Notes under the pieces: model-generated
What the model saw: only the letters and a program-made list of their open reading frames with translations
Databases searched by the model: none
Told to the model about the DNA's origin: nothing
NCBI GenBank assembly: GCA_947489445.1
Contig: CANLDN010000004.1
Location: forward strand, 248,001-312,000
Length of the DNA: 64,000 nucleotides
Direction of reading: 5' to 3'
Source of the DNA: an uncultured Paracoccaceae bacterium
Lineage (GTDB): Bacteria; Pseudomonadota; Alphaproteobacteria; Rhodobacterales; Rhodobacteraceae
Program-made: the position numbers and the translations under genes
In this document: piece by piece, positions 48,040-56,625 of the stretch
Layout of the letters: every line of letters begins with the position of its first letter
Numbering within the stretch: the stretch's first letter is position 1

Positions 48040-48986
48040 GCATCACGACCGTAGAGGTCCTAATCCTTAGCTCGTCTCGTGATTTCGCAACTGACATTGT
48101 TTGCCATCGACTCTCAGAGCTGGGCACGTCGTTCCTCAGGCTCAACATCGAGCAGTTGTCTGATATTGCGATTGTATTGGACCCTGTTCGCGCAGTCTTA
48201 AGTTGTCGTTTCGAGGGGCGGGAATGGCGCGTTAATGCGAGCGGGCTGAAGAGCGTATGGTGGCGACTGGCAACCTTCCGCCGTGATGCCTTCGGCCATC
48301 CAATCGAGCCGGCAGGGCAGCTTCAGTTTTCACAATGGCCGGCTTTGATGCGGGGGCTGATGCTCTTCGAAGAGGCGCGTTGGTACAACTTTCCGTCAGC
48401 CACTTATCGTGCGGAGTCCAAACCCTACCAGTTGAGGAAAGCTGCAGCGCTCGGCTTTACAATTCCCGAGACGCGGATCACCAACGATCGATCTCTCGAT
48501 ATTCCAAGCGAGTTGGGGGACCTTATAGCTCTAAAAAGCATCGACACTGTCTATCTCGTCGAAGAGCATCAGCAGCATTTTACATATACGAGCGTGGTTT
48601 CGTGGCAAGACTGCGCCGACGACGATTTTCACTTGCTGCCAGCGACTTGTCAGGCCTTGTTGGAGCCAAAGCTGGATCTTCGTGTGACGGTCATAGGAGA
48701 CCGTCTCTGGTGCCATGCCATTACTACCGAAGACGAGCCTATCGCCGGGGACTGGCGCGTGCAGTCTAAGAGCCGGCTCGTCTATCGGAAAAGCAAATTA
48801 ACGGCGGCACAAAGCACGCGTTGCCTGCAACTGGTCCGCGAGCTAGGGCTTAGATTCGCTGCGGTCGACTTGTTGCGGAGCAACGGAAAAGAGTGGTTCA
48901 TTGAGATCAATCCTACAGGCGAGTGGGCTTGGCTCGATAGTGATGGAGAAATTGCGAACGCTATAGCACAGGAGCTTTCTAAATGA
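48036..48986 (+). CDS. ATP-grasp peptide ligase (MvdC/MvdD-like graspetide maturase)
   Basis: The 316-residue enzyme has the features of graspetide ligases, which use ATP to form macrolactone or macrolactam cross-links in precursor peptides: VWWR at 74-77 (the VWYR-type motif of the N-terminal domain), RWYNFPSATYRAESKPYQLR at 115-134, and FTIPETRITN at 141-150. ATP/Mg-binding positions include K129, K167, the E210-R216 segment (EPKLDLR), D278, and the E290/N292 pair in FIEINPTGEWAW. It is coupled on both sides by 4-base overlaps. RimK-type glutamate ligase is the alternative but lacks the VWWR element. Confidence 0.87.
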   Translation: MSITTVEVLILSSSRDFATDIVCHRLSELGTSFLRLNIEQLSDIAIVLDPVRAVLSCRFEGREWRVNASGLKSVWWRLATFRRDAFGHPIEPAGQLQFSQWPALMRGLMLFEEARWYNFPSATYRAESKPYQLRKAAALGFTIPETRITNDRSLDIPSELGDLIALKSIDTVYLVEEHQQHFTYTSVVSWQDCADDDFHLLPATCQALLEPKLDLRVTVIGDRLWCHAITTEDEPIAGDWRVQSKSRLVYRKSKLTAAQSTRCLQLVRELGLRFAAVDLLRSNGKEWFIEINPTGEWAWLDSDGEIANAIAQELSK

Positions 48987-49756
48987 AGTGGTTCGGCGCC
49001 TTTTGGACTTCAGCAACTGACGTGCTCAGGCTGTGGTCGGCCAACCGGAAACTGAATGAGCAGCTCGAGGAGCTCGATACCCATGCTGCGTTCGATGACA
49101 TACGCAAGCTAAATGTGGACAATCTCAAAGCTCTGGCTGCCAGTGAACGGCAGCGGTCAAAGGACCTCGACGAGAAGCTGTACAAGCTCACCGCCGTGCT
49201 CTCCATTGCGCTGGCGATCAGCGGTGTTGCAACCAAGATGGTGTCAGGCGACATATCCTCGACCTGGTATGGGACACTGGCAATCATTCTGATGTTTCTG
49301 GCAATGTTTTTCCTATTTTGCGGCATCTTGATCGGCTTCAGCGGACTTCGCCCCAAACCAACGTATGGTTACGGAGGCACTTACCTTCACATCCTGCAGG
49401 TGGGTGGCGAAACGGCCGAAAAGGAACTGGAAGGGGTTGTCTCTAGTTTTCAAGTCGCGAATGCAATCCGGGCGAACTACGGTTCAGCCGCAATCGACCT
49501 GATCCGAAACGGTGTCATTGCCTTCGCACTCGGCATAGCACTGAGCGCCTGGGCCACGCTGGCACATGAGCCGATAGACGAACTACAAACTGAGGGAATT
49601 CAACCGGCGCTTCTGGAGTCGCCTGCGGATTCGGTTCCGGATGTTCCAGTGGCTGTCGGAAACCCCTCGGACATGTTAGGTCCGCCTGGCCCTCCGGACA
49701 CCGCCGCTTCGACTGAACCAGCGATGGAGCAGCCTTCGACTGTTTCACGCGAATAG
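48983..49756 (+). CDS. membrane protein of the graspetide cassette
   Basis: The 257-residue protein has an N-terminal amphipathic coiled-coil (residues 20-68), two closely spaced membrane helices (about 69-88 and 97-119), a soluble loop, a third membrane helix (about 173-193) and a proline-rich acidic tail (SPADSVPDVPVAV, GPPGPPDTAAS). I do not recognise the family. Its start overlaps the ligase stop, so it belongs to the same unit; export, immunity or membrane-effector roles are all possible. The two-helix core is reminiscent of SLATT-type effectors, but this is only a resemblance in layout. Confidence 0.7.
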   Translation: MKWFGAFWTSATDVLRLWSANRKLNEQLEELDTHAAFDDIRKLNVDNLKALAASERQRSKDLDEKLYKLTAVLSIALAISGVATKMVSGDISSTWYGTLAIILMFLAMFFLFCGILIGFSGLRPKPTYGYGGTYLHILQVGGETAEKELEGVVSSFQVANAIRANYGSAAIDLIRNGVIAFALGIALSAWATLAHEPIDELQTEGIQPALLESPADSVPDVPVAVGNPSDMLGPPGPPDTAASTEPAMEQPSTVSRE

Positions 49757-49958
49757 CCGAGCGGAACGACCGCTTCTGAGGAGCTTTTTGGGACAGACTT
49801 CCAATGGTAGGAATGGACATGAAGCCGAGCTGCGGCAGTGCGGAACTGAGCCTTGCAACCACGCCAAATCAATGTCGGTTTCCAATGTGACAGCCTGACT
49901 GGTTCTCGACCGCAAAGAAGGTCCGCTTTCCGCCCATTATTTTCGATGAGGTGCCACC

Positions 49959-50357
49959 ATGCCACGCAAGGTCTGTGTTGCCGCTGGCTGCGATGACCTC
50001 GCGATCATGGGCAAATCGCATTGCCCTGATCATGAACAGCACCGTAGGGATCAGCTGGCAGAGCGCCGCGCGACGGCACAGCTCACAGAGCATGCCGCGA
50101 GCTGGCGCGTCCTTTATCAGTCACGCGATTGGCGCAAGGCAGCGCGACGGTTCTTGTCTCGAAATCCACTCTGTTCCGACTGCGCTGAGTTGGGTGCTGT
50201 CGTTGCTGCAACGCAAGTTGATCACATCACGCCGCACAAAGGTGATCTGAAGTTGTTCTGGCATCGCAAAAACTGGCAGCCGCTTTGCCAAACCTGCCAC
50301 AGTCGCAAAACCGCGCATGAGGTATTTCACCCAAACGGGGGGCTACCTGAGAACTAG
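49959..50357 (+). CDS. phage HNH endonuclease
   Basis: The 132-residue protein has a zinc-stabilised HNH fold: CSDC, the VDHITPHKGD metal/catalytic segment, and CQTCHSRKT. An extra N-terminal cysteine/histidine cluster (CVAAGCDDL, HCPDHE) may bind a second zinc. HNH proteins beside the terminase are required for packaging cleavage in many HK97-type phages, and the location here fits. It has a GAGG ribosome-binding site. Confidence 0.9.
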   Translation: MPRKVCVAAGCDDLAIMGKSHCPDHEQHRRDQLAERRATAQLTEHAASWRVLYQSRDWRKAARRFLSRNPLCSDCAELGAVVAATQVDHITPHKGDLKLFWHRKNWQPLCQTCHSRKTAHEVFHPNGGLPEN

Positions 50358-50456
50358 CTTGAGGTGCCGCCGACCGGTCGGGGTACCTTCTTTTACGCGG
50401 CCATTTAATTGGAGAAAAAAGCCACTTGGGTGATGGCAGAGACAAAGGATTGAACC

Positions 50457-50897
50457 ATGAGGGGTCGCAAGCCAGATCTTGAGAATGTCATCCCGCTGAA
50501 GGGCGATGTGCAACGGCATACCCCTGATGCGCCCGACTTCATGAGCGATGCGGCGCGCCGGGTCTGGGTCGAACTGGCCCCGGATCTGACAGCCAAAGGA
50601 CATCTCGAACCGCCGTTTGAATATCAGTTCGCGGCCTATTGTGAGAGCGTGTCGAACTTTCTGGCCGCGACAGCGGTCGTGGCTGTCGAGGGGTATTATT
50701 TTGAGACCAAGACCCGCAACGGTTTGCAGCAAAAGAAGACGGCGATGTGGGGCGTGCAACAAGAAGCGATGAACGCGATGCGTCGCGACAGCGCCTTGTT
50801 TGGCCTGTCGCCTGTCGATCAGTCGCGGTTAAAATCAGGGGGGCAGGGGGATCTGTTTGAAGACCTGATGAAGCAGCTCAAAAATGGAAGCGATTGA
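50457..50897 (+). CDS. terminase small subunit (P27 family)
   Basis: The 146-residue protein starts with the GRKPDLENVIPLKGD signature of P27-type small terminases and continues with DFMSDAARRVWVELAPDL. It recognises the packaging site and regulates the large subunit. It overlaps the large-subunit gene by 14 bases. Confidence 0.88.
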   Translation: MRGRKPDLENVIPLKGDVQRHTPDAPDFMSDAARRVWVELAPDLTAKGHLEPPFEYQFAAYCESVSNFLAATAVVAVEGYYFETKTRNGLQQKKTAMWGVQQEAMNAMRRDSALFGLSPVDQSRLKSGGQGDLFEDLMKQLKNGSD

Positions 50898-52551
50898 TCA
50901 CCCGGTCTCGACTTATGCGCTGGGGGTTGTGGCGGGCGACATCATAGCGGGTGATCTGGTGCGGATGGCCTGCGAACGTCATTTGCTGGATCTGGAAACC
51001 GGCGCGGATCGGGGTCTCTACTTTGACTGCGGTGCAGCGACGATGGTCTGCAACTTCGCTAAGATGCTGCAGCACACGGCGGGGCCGTTTGCGGGCAAAC
51101 CACTGGAGCTGATGCCCTGGCAGGTGTTTCGGCACGGCTCCGTGTTTGGCTGGAAACATGCGGACACCGGGTTGCGCCGGTTCAGCTCCACCTATCACCA
51201 GGTGGGCAAGAAGAACGGCAAGACCACCGACACATCGGTGCCGATGCTCTACACGCAACTGTTTGACGGTGAAGCGTCACCCGAAGGCTACTGTGCGGCC
51301 ACAACACGGGACCAGGCAAAGATTCTGTTCAAGGGCATCAAGCGGATCATCAAGCGGTCGCCGCTGCTGGGCGAGTTTGCAAAGGTTTGGACCAGCGCGA
51401 TTACGGTGCCAAAGTTTGATGGCGTCATCTCTTGTCTCAGTCGTGACGGCAACAGCTCGGATGGGATCAACCCATCGTTCCTTGCCCGCGATGAGATGCA
51501 CCGTTGGACCGATCGCGAGCTGGCGGAGACGATTGTTGAAAGCATGATCGCGCGATCGCAGCCGATTGATTGGGTGATTACGACTGCCGGTCATGATCGC
51601 GGGTCGCTCTGTGGTGAACTGCGCGGCTATGCGGAAAGCGTGCTGCGCGGTGATGTGACCGACGACAAGCTGTTTGCCTATGTGGCCGAGCCATCGATGG
51701 GCTGCGATCCAACCGATCCGGTGGCGTGGAAGATGGGGAACCCCAATCTGGGTGTGAGCAAACCACAAGCTGCGATGGATGCAGCGGTCAAAAAGGCCCT
51801 GGCGATCTCGGGTCAGATGCCCAACTTCCGGCGGTTCCACTTGGACCTTTGGACCGAAGGGGCGGAAAGCTGGATCTCGCGGGACGTCTGGGACAACGGT
51901 TTGATGGCCGCGCCCTTTGATGAGCGGATGCTCTACGGCCAGAAGGCCTGGGTGGGGTTGGATTTGTCCAACAAGATCGACACGACGGCCATTGTGATTG
52001 CGGTACCACTCAACGGGCTGATCTATTTGATCGCTTATACGTTCCTGCCGTCCGGGCCAAAGGGCTTTATCGCGCGGGCGCAATCAGAAAAGCGCGAGTT
52101 TGTGGCCTGGCGCGATGATGGTTGGCTTGAGGTGCATACCGGCGGCAGCATCGATGAGGCTGAAATCGCAAAACGCCTTGAGTGGATCCGCGCCAAGTTC
52201 GATCTGCAAGAGGTGGCCTATGATCCCTGGGGCATGAAGTATCTGGCGGACGCGCTGGACAAGAAGCGCTTTCCGATGGTCGAGCATCGGCAGGGCTATG
52301 CCAGCATGTCCAATCCGATGAAGCGGTTTGAAGAGAAGGTGGCGCAAGGGCGGCTCCGGCATAACGGCAATCCGGTGTTCGCCTGGCAGGTGGGAAATGT
52401 GCACCGCGATGAAGACGCGGCGGAGAACATCAAGCCGAACAAGAAGAAATCCAGCGGACGCATTGATGTCTCGGTCGCGGCCATCATGGCCGTGGGCCGG
52501 GCCGAAGCAAACGAAACCAAACGCAAAGCTAGGGAGGCGGCAGTTGTGTGA
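50884..52551 (+). CDS. terminase large subunit
   Basis: The 555-residue packaging motor has an ATPase domain with a P-loop variant QVGKKNGKT (K113) and Walker B with catalytic glutamate (FLARDEMHRW). The RNase H-like nuclease domain has its first aspartate in WVGLDLSNKIDTTA, then VAYDPWGMKYL, and the last acidic residue in SSGRIDVSVAAIMA. Length and order match HK97/P27-group TerL (YmfN-like). It is followed by a cargo insertion before the portal gene, which is normally adjacent. Confidence 0.95.
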   Translation: MEAIDHPVSTYALGVVAGDIIAGDLVRMACERHLLDLETGADRGLYFDCGAATMVCNFAKMLQHTAGPFAGKPLELMPWQVFRHGSVFGWKHADTGLRRFSSTYHQVGKKNGKTTDTSVPMLYTQLFDGEASPEGYCAATTRDQAKILFKGIKRIIKRSPLLGEFAKVWTSAITVPKFDGVISCLSRDGNSSDGINPSFLARDEMHRWTDRELAETIVESMIARSQPIDWVITTAGHDRGSLCGELRGYAESVLRGDVTDDKLFAYVAEPSMGCDPTDPVAWKMGNPNLGVSKPQAAMDAAVKKALAISGQMPNFRRFHLDLWTEGAESWISRDVWDNGLMAAPFDERMLYGQKAWVGLDLSNKIDTTAIVIAVPLNGLIYLIAYTFLPSGPKGFIARAQSEKREFVAWRDDGWLEVHTGGSIDEAEIAKRLEWIRAKFDLQEVAYDPWGMKYLADALDKKRFPMVEHRQGYASMSNPMKRFEEKVAQGRLRHNGNPVFAWQVGNVHRDEDAAENIKPNKKKSSGRIDVSVAAIMAVGRAEANETKRKAREAAVV

Positions 52552-52870
52552 GTGGCAAGGTCTGCTTTGAGCCCACTACAGACATTGTATTCGCAAGTTT
52601 GACGGGCTACCGTGGATCGCTCTTAGCTTTGTCGGCGGGTTAGACATTGCAAGGGGATCAGCTGGAACGCGGCAACGCGTAAAGGGGTTTCCGCCGTCCT
52701 TCCAGCACCAAACGCTTTGGATTTGAACATCCGTTTCGTCCCGCCGACTGGCCAAATCGCCACAAAATCCAATGTCCGGTTCGGGCTGGCACAGGTCATC
52801 CGACCAAAACCGTCAGATGTCGTCAGCGAGCCCGTACTACATTCATTCTGCGTCGCCGCGAATGGCAGCT
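52552..52870. other. intergenic region inside the packaging module
   Basis: No gene. It includes the first copy of a diverged ~105-bp repeat (52732-52837) whose partner lies at 53423-53527, with the minus-strand cargo gene between the two. Confidence 0.6.
52732..52837. repeat. diverged direct repeat, left copy
   Basis: It aligns with 53423-53527 over about 105 bp at roughly four identities in five by eye, sharing ACAAAATCCAATG/GCAAAATCCAATG and GTCAGATGTCG. The pair brackets the minus-strand gene at 52871-53338. A shorter related stretch occurs near 32552-32600. Confidence 0.75.
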
Positions 52871-53338
52871 TCAGGTAGGCTTTGAGTAGAAATCTCGAAA
52901 CTCGATGAGTGCTTTCGGCTGAGTTCCGACATAACGCAGAAAACGATCTCGGAACTTTTTGGATTTTGCTTTCTTTGACAATCGGCTCAGCCAATGGCTG
53001 TTCAGCTCACTGCTGTTAGGCGATCCTTTGAGCAGTGTTCTCGCGGTTGGGAACGGCGTCATCGCAAAAACCGCGCAATACGCTTCCAACTCTGCGGGGA
53101 GCCAAAATCCTAATCTAACATCATCAATTTCTATGAGGAGTTGCGCCCATTTAGTTCGACCGCTCTTCACTTCCGCTTCAATGAGTTTCCTGATCTCTGT
53201 CGAAGAGGCCCGGCGAAGATAGGTGTTCTCGCTATGAACACAGTCCAGATTGTTTTCTGCAGTCTCAGGAAGAACTATGCGCGATCCGAACTTCGTCGCG
53301 TTATTGCCGTCTAGGTAGGTAATGGACATGTTTTTCAT
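52871..53338 (-). CDS. cargo protein between terminase and portal, unknown
   Basis: The 155-residue protein is soluble and charged (KLIEAEVKSGRTKWAQLLIE, LGFWLPAELEAYCAVFAM, FRDRFLRYVGTQPKALIEF). It is the only minus-strand gene in the late region, lies between two repeats and has lower G+C than its neighbours, so it is a probable moron with its own promoter. No family recognised. Confidence 0.65.
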   Translation of the reverse strand: MKNMSITYLDGNNATKFGSRIVLPETAENNLDCVHSENTYLRRASSTEIRKLIEAEVKSGRTKWAQLLIEIDDVRLGFWLPAELEAYCAVFAMTPFPTARTLLKGSPNSSELNSHWLSRLSKKAKSKKFRDRFLRYVGTQPKALIEFRDFYSKPT

Positions 53339-53422
53339 AGCGACGCCGAGCTAACATCATAGGTTTCCAGTAACAACTGAAACAACTCAACAACAGACAT
53401 TAGCGCAACCTCAGCGAAAGGG

Positions 53423-53527
53423 CGCTTCGTCCGCTGACCGGCCAAACCGCAGCAAAATCCAATGACCGCTTCGGGCTGACACCGGTCAACTGACCAAATC
53501 AGTCAGATGTCGGTAGAGAGCCCAAAC
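53423..53527. repeat. diverged direct repeat, right copy
   Basis: Partner of the copy at 52732-52837 in the same orientation; see that entry for the aligned words. Confidence 0.75.
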
Positions 53528-53613
53528 CTGCCAAGTCATGGCTGGCATTGGCCCCATTGTTTTCAATGTCTCATGGCTTAGGATGCAAGATGCGCTCTTG
53601 AGGACTCAGTGCT

Positions 53614-54159
53614 TTGAAATCAATTTTTGACCGCTTCTTTCGAAAGCAACGACAAACAGAAGATATTCTGGATACGATGAATGATTCTTCCGCTTCGACG
53701 CCTGATAGCGATGATGTGGAGAACTCTGGCTTCCCACTTGTCCCCGATGATTTTCATCTCCAGCACGTGGGCAAGACCGCGCAAGGGAATGGCTACTGGA
53801 TTGATATTCAACTTGCCACAGAAGACGGTGGCACACGTGATTTCGTTGCGGCTTATGTATTTGATAAAGCAGGCAACCTGATTTCGAGCGAAGTGTTTGA
53901 TCGGGGATTACGTTCTAGCCAATCAGAACAAACGACGGAAGAAACCGTTCGGAAGTTATTGAAGAAAATTGATGCCAAGGAGACCACAGAAATCTTGGTA
54001 AAGCCGTTCTCGACTTCGTTTTATGGGTACACATTCGGTTTGGTTGTTCGAGAAAAGGAAGAAGGCAACGACGCCGAGCAGGATACGCTTATCGATGCAA
54101 TGCCCGGCCATACTTTGATGTTCTATGGGCCGTGGAGTTTGTGCAACTACGACACCTGA
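53614..54159 (+). CDS. cargo protein, unknown
   Basis: The 181-residue acidic protein starts with a basic segment (KSIFDRFFRKQRQT), a disordered Ser/Asp stretch and then a predicted alpha/beta domain (HLQHVGKTAQGNGYWIDIQL, FVAAYVFDKAGNLI, FYGYTFGLVVREK). The start is TTG with GAGGA upstream; an ATG 21 codons in is possible. The A/T-rich codon use fits recent insertion. The function is unknown. Confidence 0.65.
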   Translation: MKSIFDRFFRKQRQTEDILDTMNDSSASTPDSDDVENSGFPLVPDDFHLQHVGKTAQGNGYWIDIQLATEDGGTRDFVAAYVFDKAGNLISSEVFDRGLRSSQSEQTTEETVRKLLKKIDAKETTEILVKPFSTSFYGYTFGLVVREKEEGNDAEQDTLIDAMPGHTLMFYGPWSLCNYDT

Positions 54160-54347
54160 GAGTGCCTTACCTGAATGGTAAGAGTAGAAGCACTGAACGG
54201 CAACAAATGTCCGCATAGCAGACCTAACGCCAGCACTCTGACCACTACCCGCTTTGACGCTTTACGCGTCACTCACCGATCACATTTCCCTACATCGCCC
54301 CGATTCATCGGCGCGATGCCGCATGTCATCTCAGGAGGCTATCGCGC

Positions 54348-55616
54348 ATGTTTGGATTCCGACGCTCTGCGAAGCCGCCTGCGGTTATCACGCGGATCGA
54401 GCCTCCTGTTATGGCGGCTGAGACCAGCGGTGTGACCACGCCAGCGCCCTGGCTGACGGAGATCGGTTGGGGTGGCTCTGGCGCGCAGTCGCGGGTCAAG
54501 TCCTTGCCGCATGTCTCGCCCGTCACCGCTGAGCGACACGCGACGGTGTTTGCCTGCTGCAACAACATCGCCGGAGATCTGGCAAAAGTGCCCCTGCAGC
54601 TCTGGCAACGGGTCGCTGATGGCACGGAGACACGCGTCTTTGGGCATCGGGCGGAATACCTGATGAACACCGAGGCGGCCCCAGGTGTGCCGTCAGCCAT
54701 TACACGCTACGCCATGGTGTATTCTTTCACTCTACGCGGCGTGAGCTATGCCTATGCGCCGCGTGATGGTGCCGGTGAGCTGACCCTGATTGATACGATC
54801 CTGCCAACGGCGTGCAGCGTCACCCGCCTGGGACGGGCGCGGTTTTACCAATTCCAGGACGGTGGCGAGATCCAGCGGACCGCACCACAGCGGTCCATGG
54901 TCCACATGCGCCATATGGCGCTGGATGGCTGGACGCATCGGTCGCCTTTGCAGGTGGCAGCGGAGAGTGTCGGCCTGGCACTGGCCGGTCAAGAGGCCGC
55001 AGCGCGCACGGCGGCTGGCGGGACAACCAAGGCCGCCATCATGTTGCGGGACGATTATGAAGACGATGAAGCCCGGCGGCGCTCTGGTGAACGGATCAAG
55101 GCCACGCTGAAAGACCCGACCAGCGGGGACTTTCCAGTCCTCAACGTGGGCGAGGACATCAATACTCTCGATCTGTCGGCTGCTGATCAGGAGTTGTTGG
55201 CATCGCGCAAGTTCGATCGTGAGATGATTGCTGCGATTTACCGGATGCCGCCCAGCAAACTGCAGATGCTGGAGAATGGCGTGAAGGCCAATGGCCAGCA
55301 GCAGGCACTGGACTATCGGTCGGACTGCCTGATGCATTGGGATAAGCCAGTTACACAGCAATATGATCAGGGCCTGCTCACCCAAGGCGAGCGCGAGAGC
55401 GGATTGTTCTTCCGCCATGACTTCTCGGTGCTGCTGGAGCCAACGACCAAGGAGCTGTTCGACGCCATGAAGGTGGCAGTTGGCGGTCCCTGGGTCACGC
55501 CAAACGGCGCGCAACGGATCACCAAACAGCCGCTCACAGAGGGCGGCGATAAGCTCTATCCGCCCGCGAACATGACGCGCGATGAGCCGCCCACCAACGA
55601 AGGAGACGCCGCATGA
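54348..55616 (+). CDS. portal protein (HK97 family)
   Basis: The 422-residue protein forms the dodecameric DNA entry ring of the capsid. Family segments are HATVFACCNNIAGDLAKVPL, the GRARFYQFQDGG strand, MRHMALDGWTHRSPL, and the IAAIYRMPPSKL near residue 300. AGGAGG precedes the start. Its stop overlaps the protease start (ATGA). Confidence 0.95.
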   Translation: MFGFRRSAKPPAVITRIEPPVMAAETSGVTTPAPWLTEIGWGGSGAQSRVKSLPHVSPVTAERHATVFACCNNIAGDLAKVPLQLWQRVADGTETRVFGHRAEYLMNTEAAPGVPSAITRYAMVYSFTLRGVSYAYAPRDGAGELTLIDTILPTACSVTRLGRARFYQFQDGGEIQRTAPQRSMVHMRHMALDGWTHRSPLQVAAESVGLALAGQEAAARTAAGGTTKAAIMLRDDYEDDEARRRSGERIKATLKDPTSGDFPVLNVGEDINTLDLSAADQELLASRKFDREMIAAIYRMPPSKLQMLENGVKANGQQQALDYRSDCLMHWDKPVTQQYDQGLLTQGERESGLFFRHDFSVLLEPTTKELFDAMKVAVGGPWVTPNGAQRITKQPLTEGGDKLYPPANMTRDEPPTNEGDAA

Positions 55617-56518
55617 CGACGCAAACAATCGCCAGTCTGATGGGCGGTGCCGCCCTTGCACTGTGTTCTGAGTTCGCAACCGGATTGATGGCCATGGAAG
55701 TAACCGCCGAGCAAATGGCGGCTGAGGGGGCCATCACCATCGAGAGTGGTGAGCGCTTTGCGATCCAGCGCGGTGTTGCAGTGGTACCCGTGCGCGGCTT
55801 GCTGACGCCGAACGCCTACGGTCTGGAACGCTGGTTGGGCTGGACCACCTATCATGGGCTGGCCGAGACAATGGCGCATCTGGCCGCCTCAGAAGAAGTC
55901 GCCGCCATCGTCCTGGAGATTGATACGCCTGGCGGGATGGTCCTGGCGATCGAGGCGGCGGGCGAAGCGATTGCGGCCACTGCAGCCGTCAAGCCGGTGC
56001 ATGCCCTGGTCTGCCCGATGGCCACGTCGGCAGGCTACTGGCTGGCCAGCCAATGCAGCGATATCACCATGACGCCTGGCGCGTGGGTCGGCAGTATCGG
56101 TGTGCAGATGTCCACCTATAGCCCAGTGCAGCCTGGCATGCATGGCGACCAATGGTTCAACTTTCGCTCACAGCATGCGCGGGCCAAGAACCCAGATGCC
56201 GCCACTGAGCCTGGCACCGTCCTGATCGATCAGCGCTTGAATGCGCTGGAGGCGGATTTCCACGCGGCGGTTGCTGCGGGCCGAGACATTCCGCTGGCTG
56301 ATCTCCCGACCCGATTGAGCGTGACGGATGACGTGTCTGACGGTGGTGCTGTCTTTGGCTTTGAAGAAGCCCGCGCCCGTGGATTGGTTGATGCGCAGAT
56401 GACCCGCGATGCATTCTTTGCGGGTGTCTTTGACAAATACGCGCCGCCACCAAACCGCACGGCAAGTCGGGCCTACCACGCCAAGGCCGCTGCTGCCCAG
56501 GCGCAAGCCCGCACCTAA
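55613..56518 (+). CDS. prohead protease (S49/SppA-like)
   Basis: The 301-residue S49-family peptidase, common in place of the HK97 U35 protease, has an EIDTPGGMV substrate loop, the nucleophile in CPMATSAGYWLAS, and the WVGSIGVQM motif. It would process the capsid precursor and scaffold. It is coupled to the portal gene. The C-terminal Ala/Gln-rich tail could serve as a scaffold extension. Confidence 0.9.
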   Translation: MTTQTIASLMGGAALALCSEFATGLMAMEVTAEQMAAEGAITIESGERFAIQRGVAVVPVRGLLTPNAYGLERWLGWTTYHGLAETMAHLAASEEVAAIVLEIDTPGGMVLAIEAAGEAIAATAAVKPVHALVCPMATSAGYWLASQCSDITMTPGAWVGSIGVQMSTYSPVQPGMHGDQWFNFRSQHARAKNPDAATEPGTVLIDQRLNALEADFHAAVAAGRDIPLADLPTRLSVTDDVSDGGAVFGFEEARARGLVDAQMTRDAFFAGVFDKYAPPPNRTASRAYHAKAAAAQAQART

Positions 56519-56625
56519 CAGTTTCAACCCATGCTGCCCCGCGATGGGGCGCTTTGCCCCTGCCACGTGCCGAAGGGGCCGTCATGCTGCGTTCCTGCGG
56601 CACCCAAACCAAGGAGTAAATCGAG

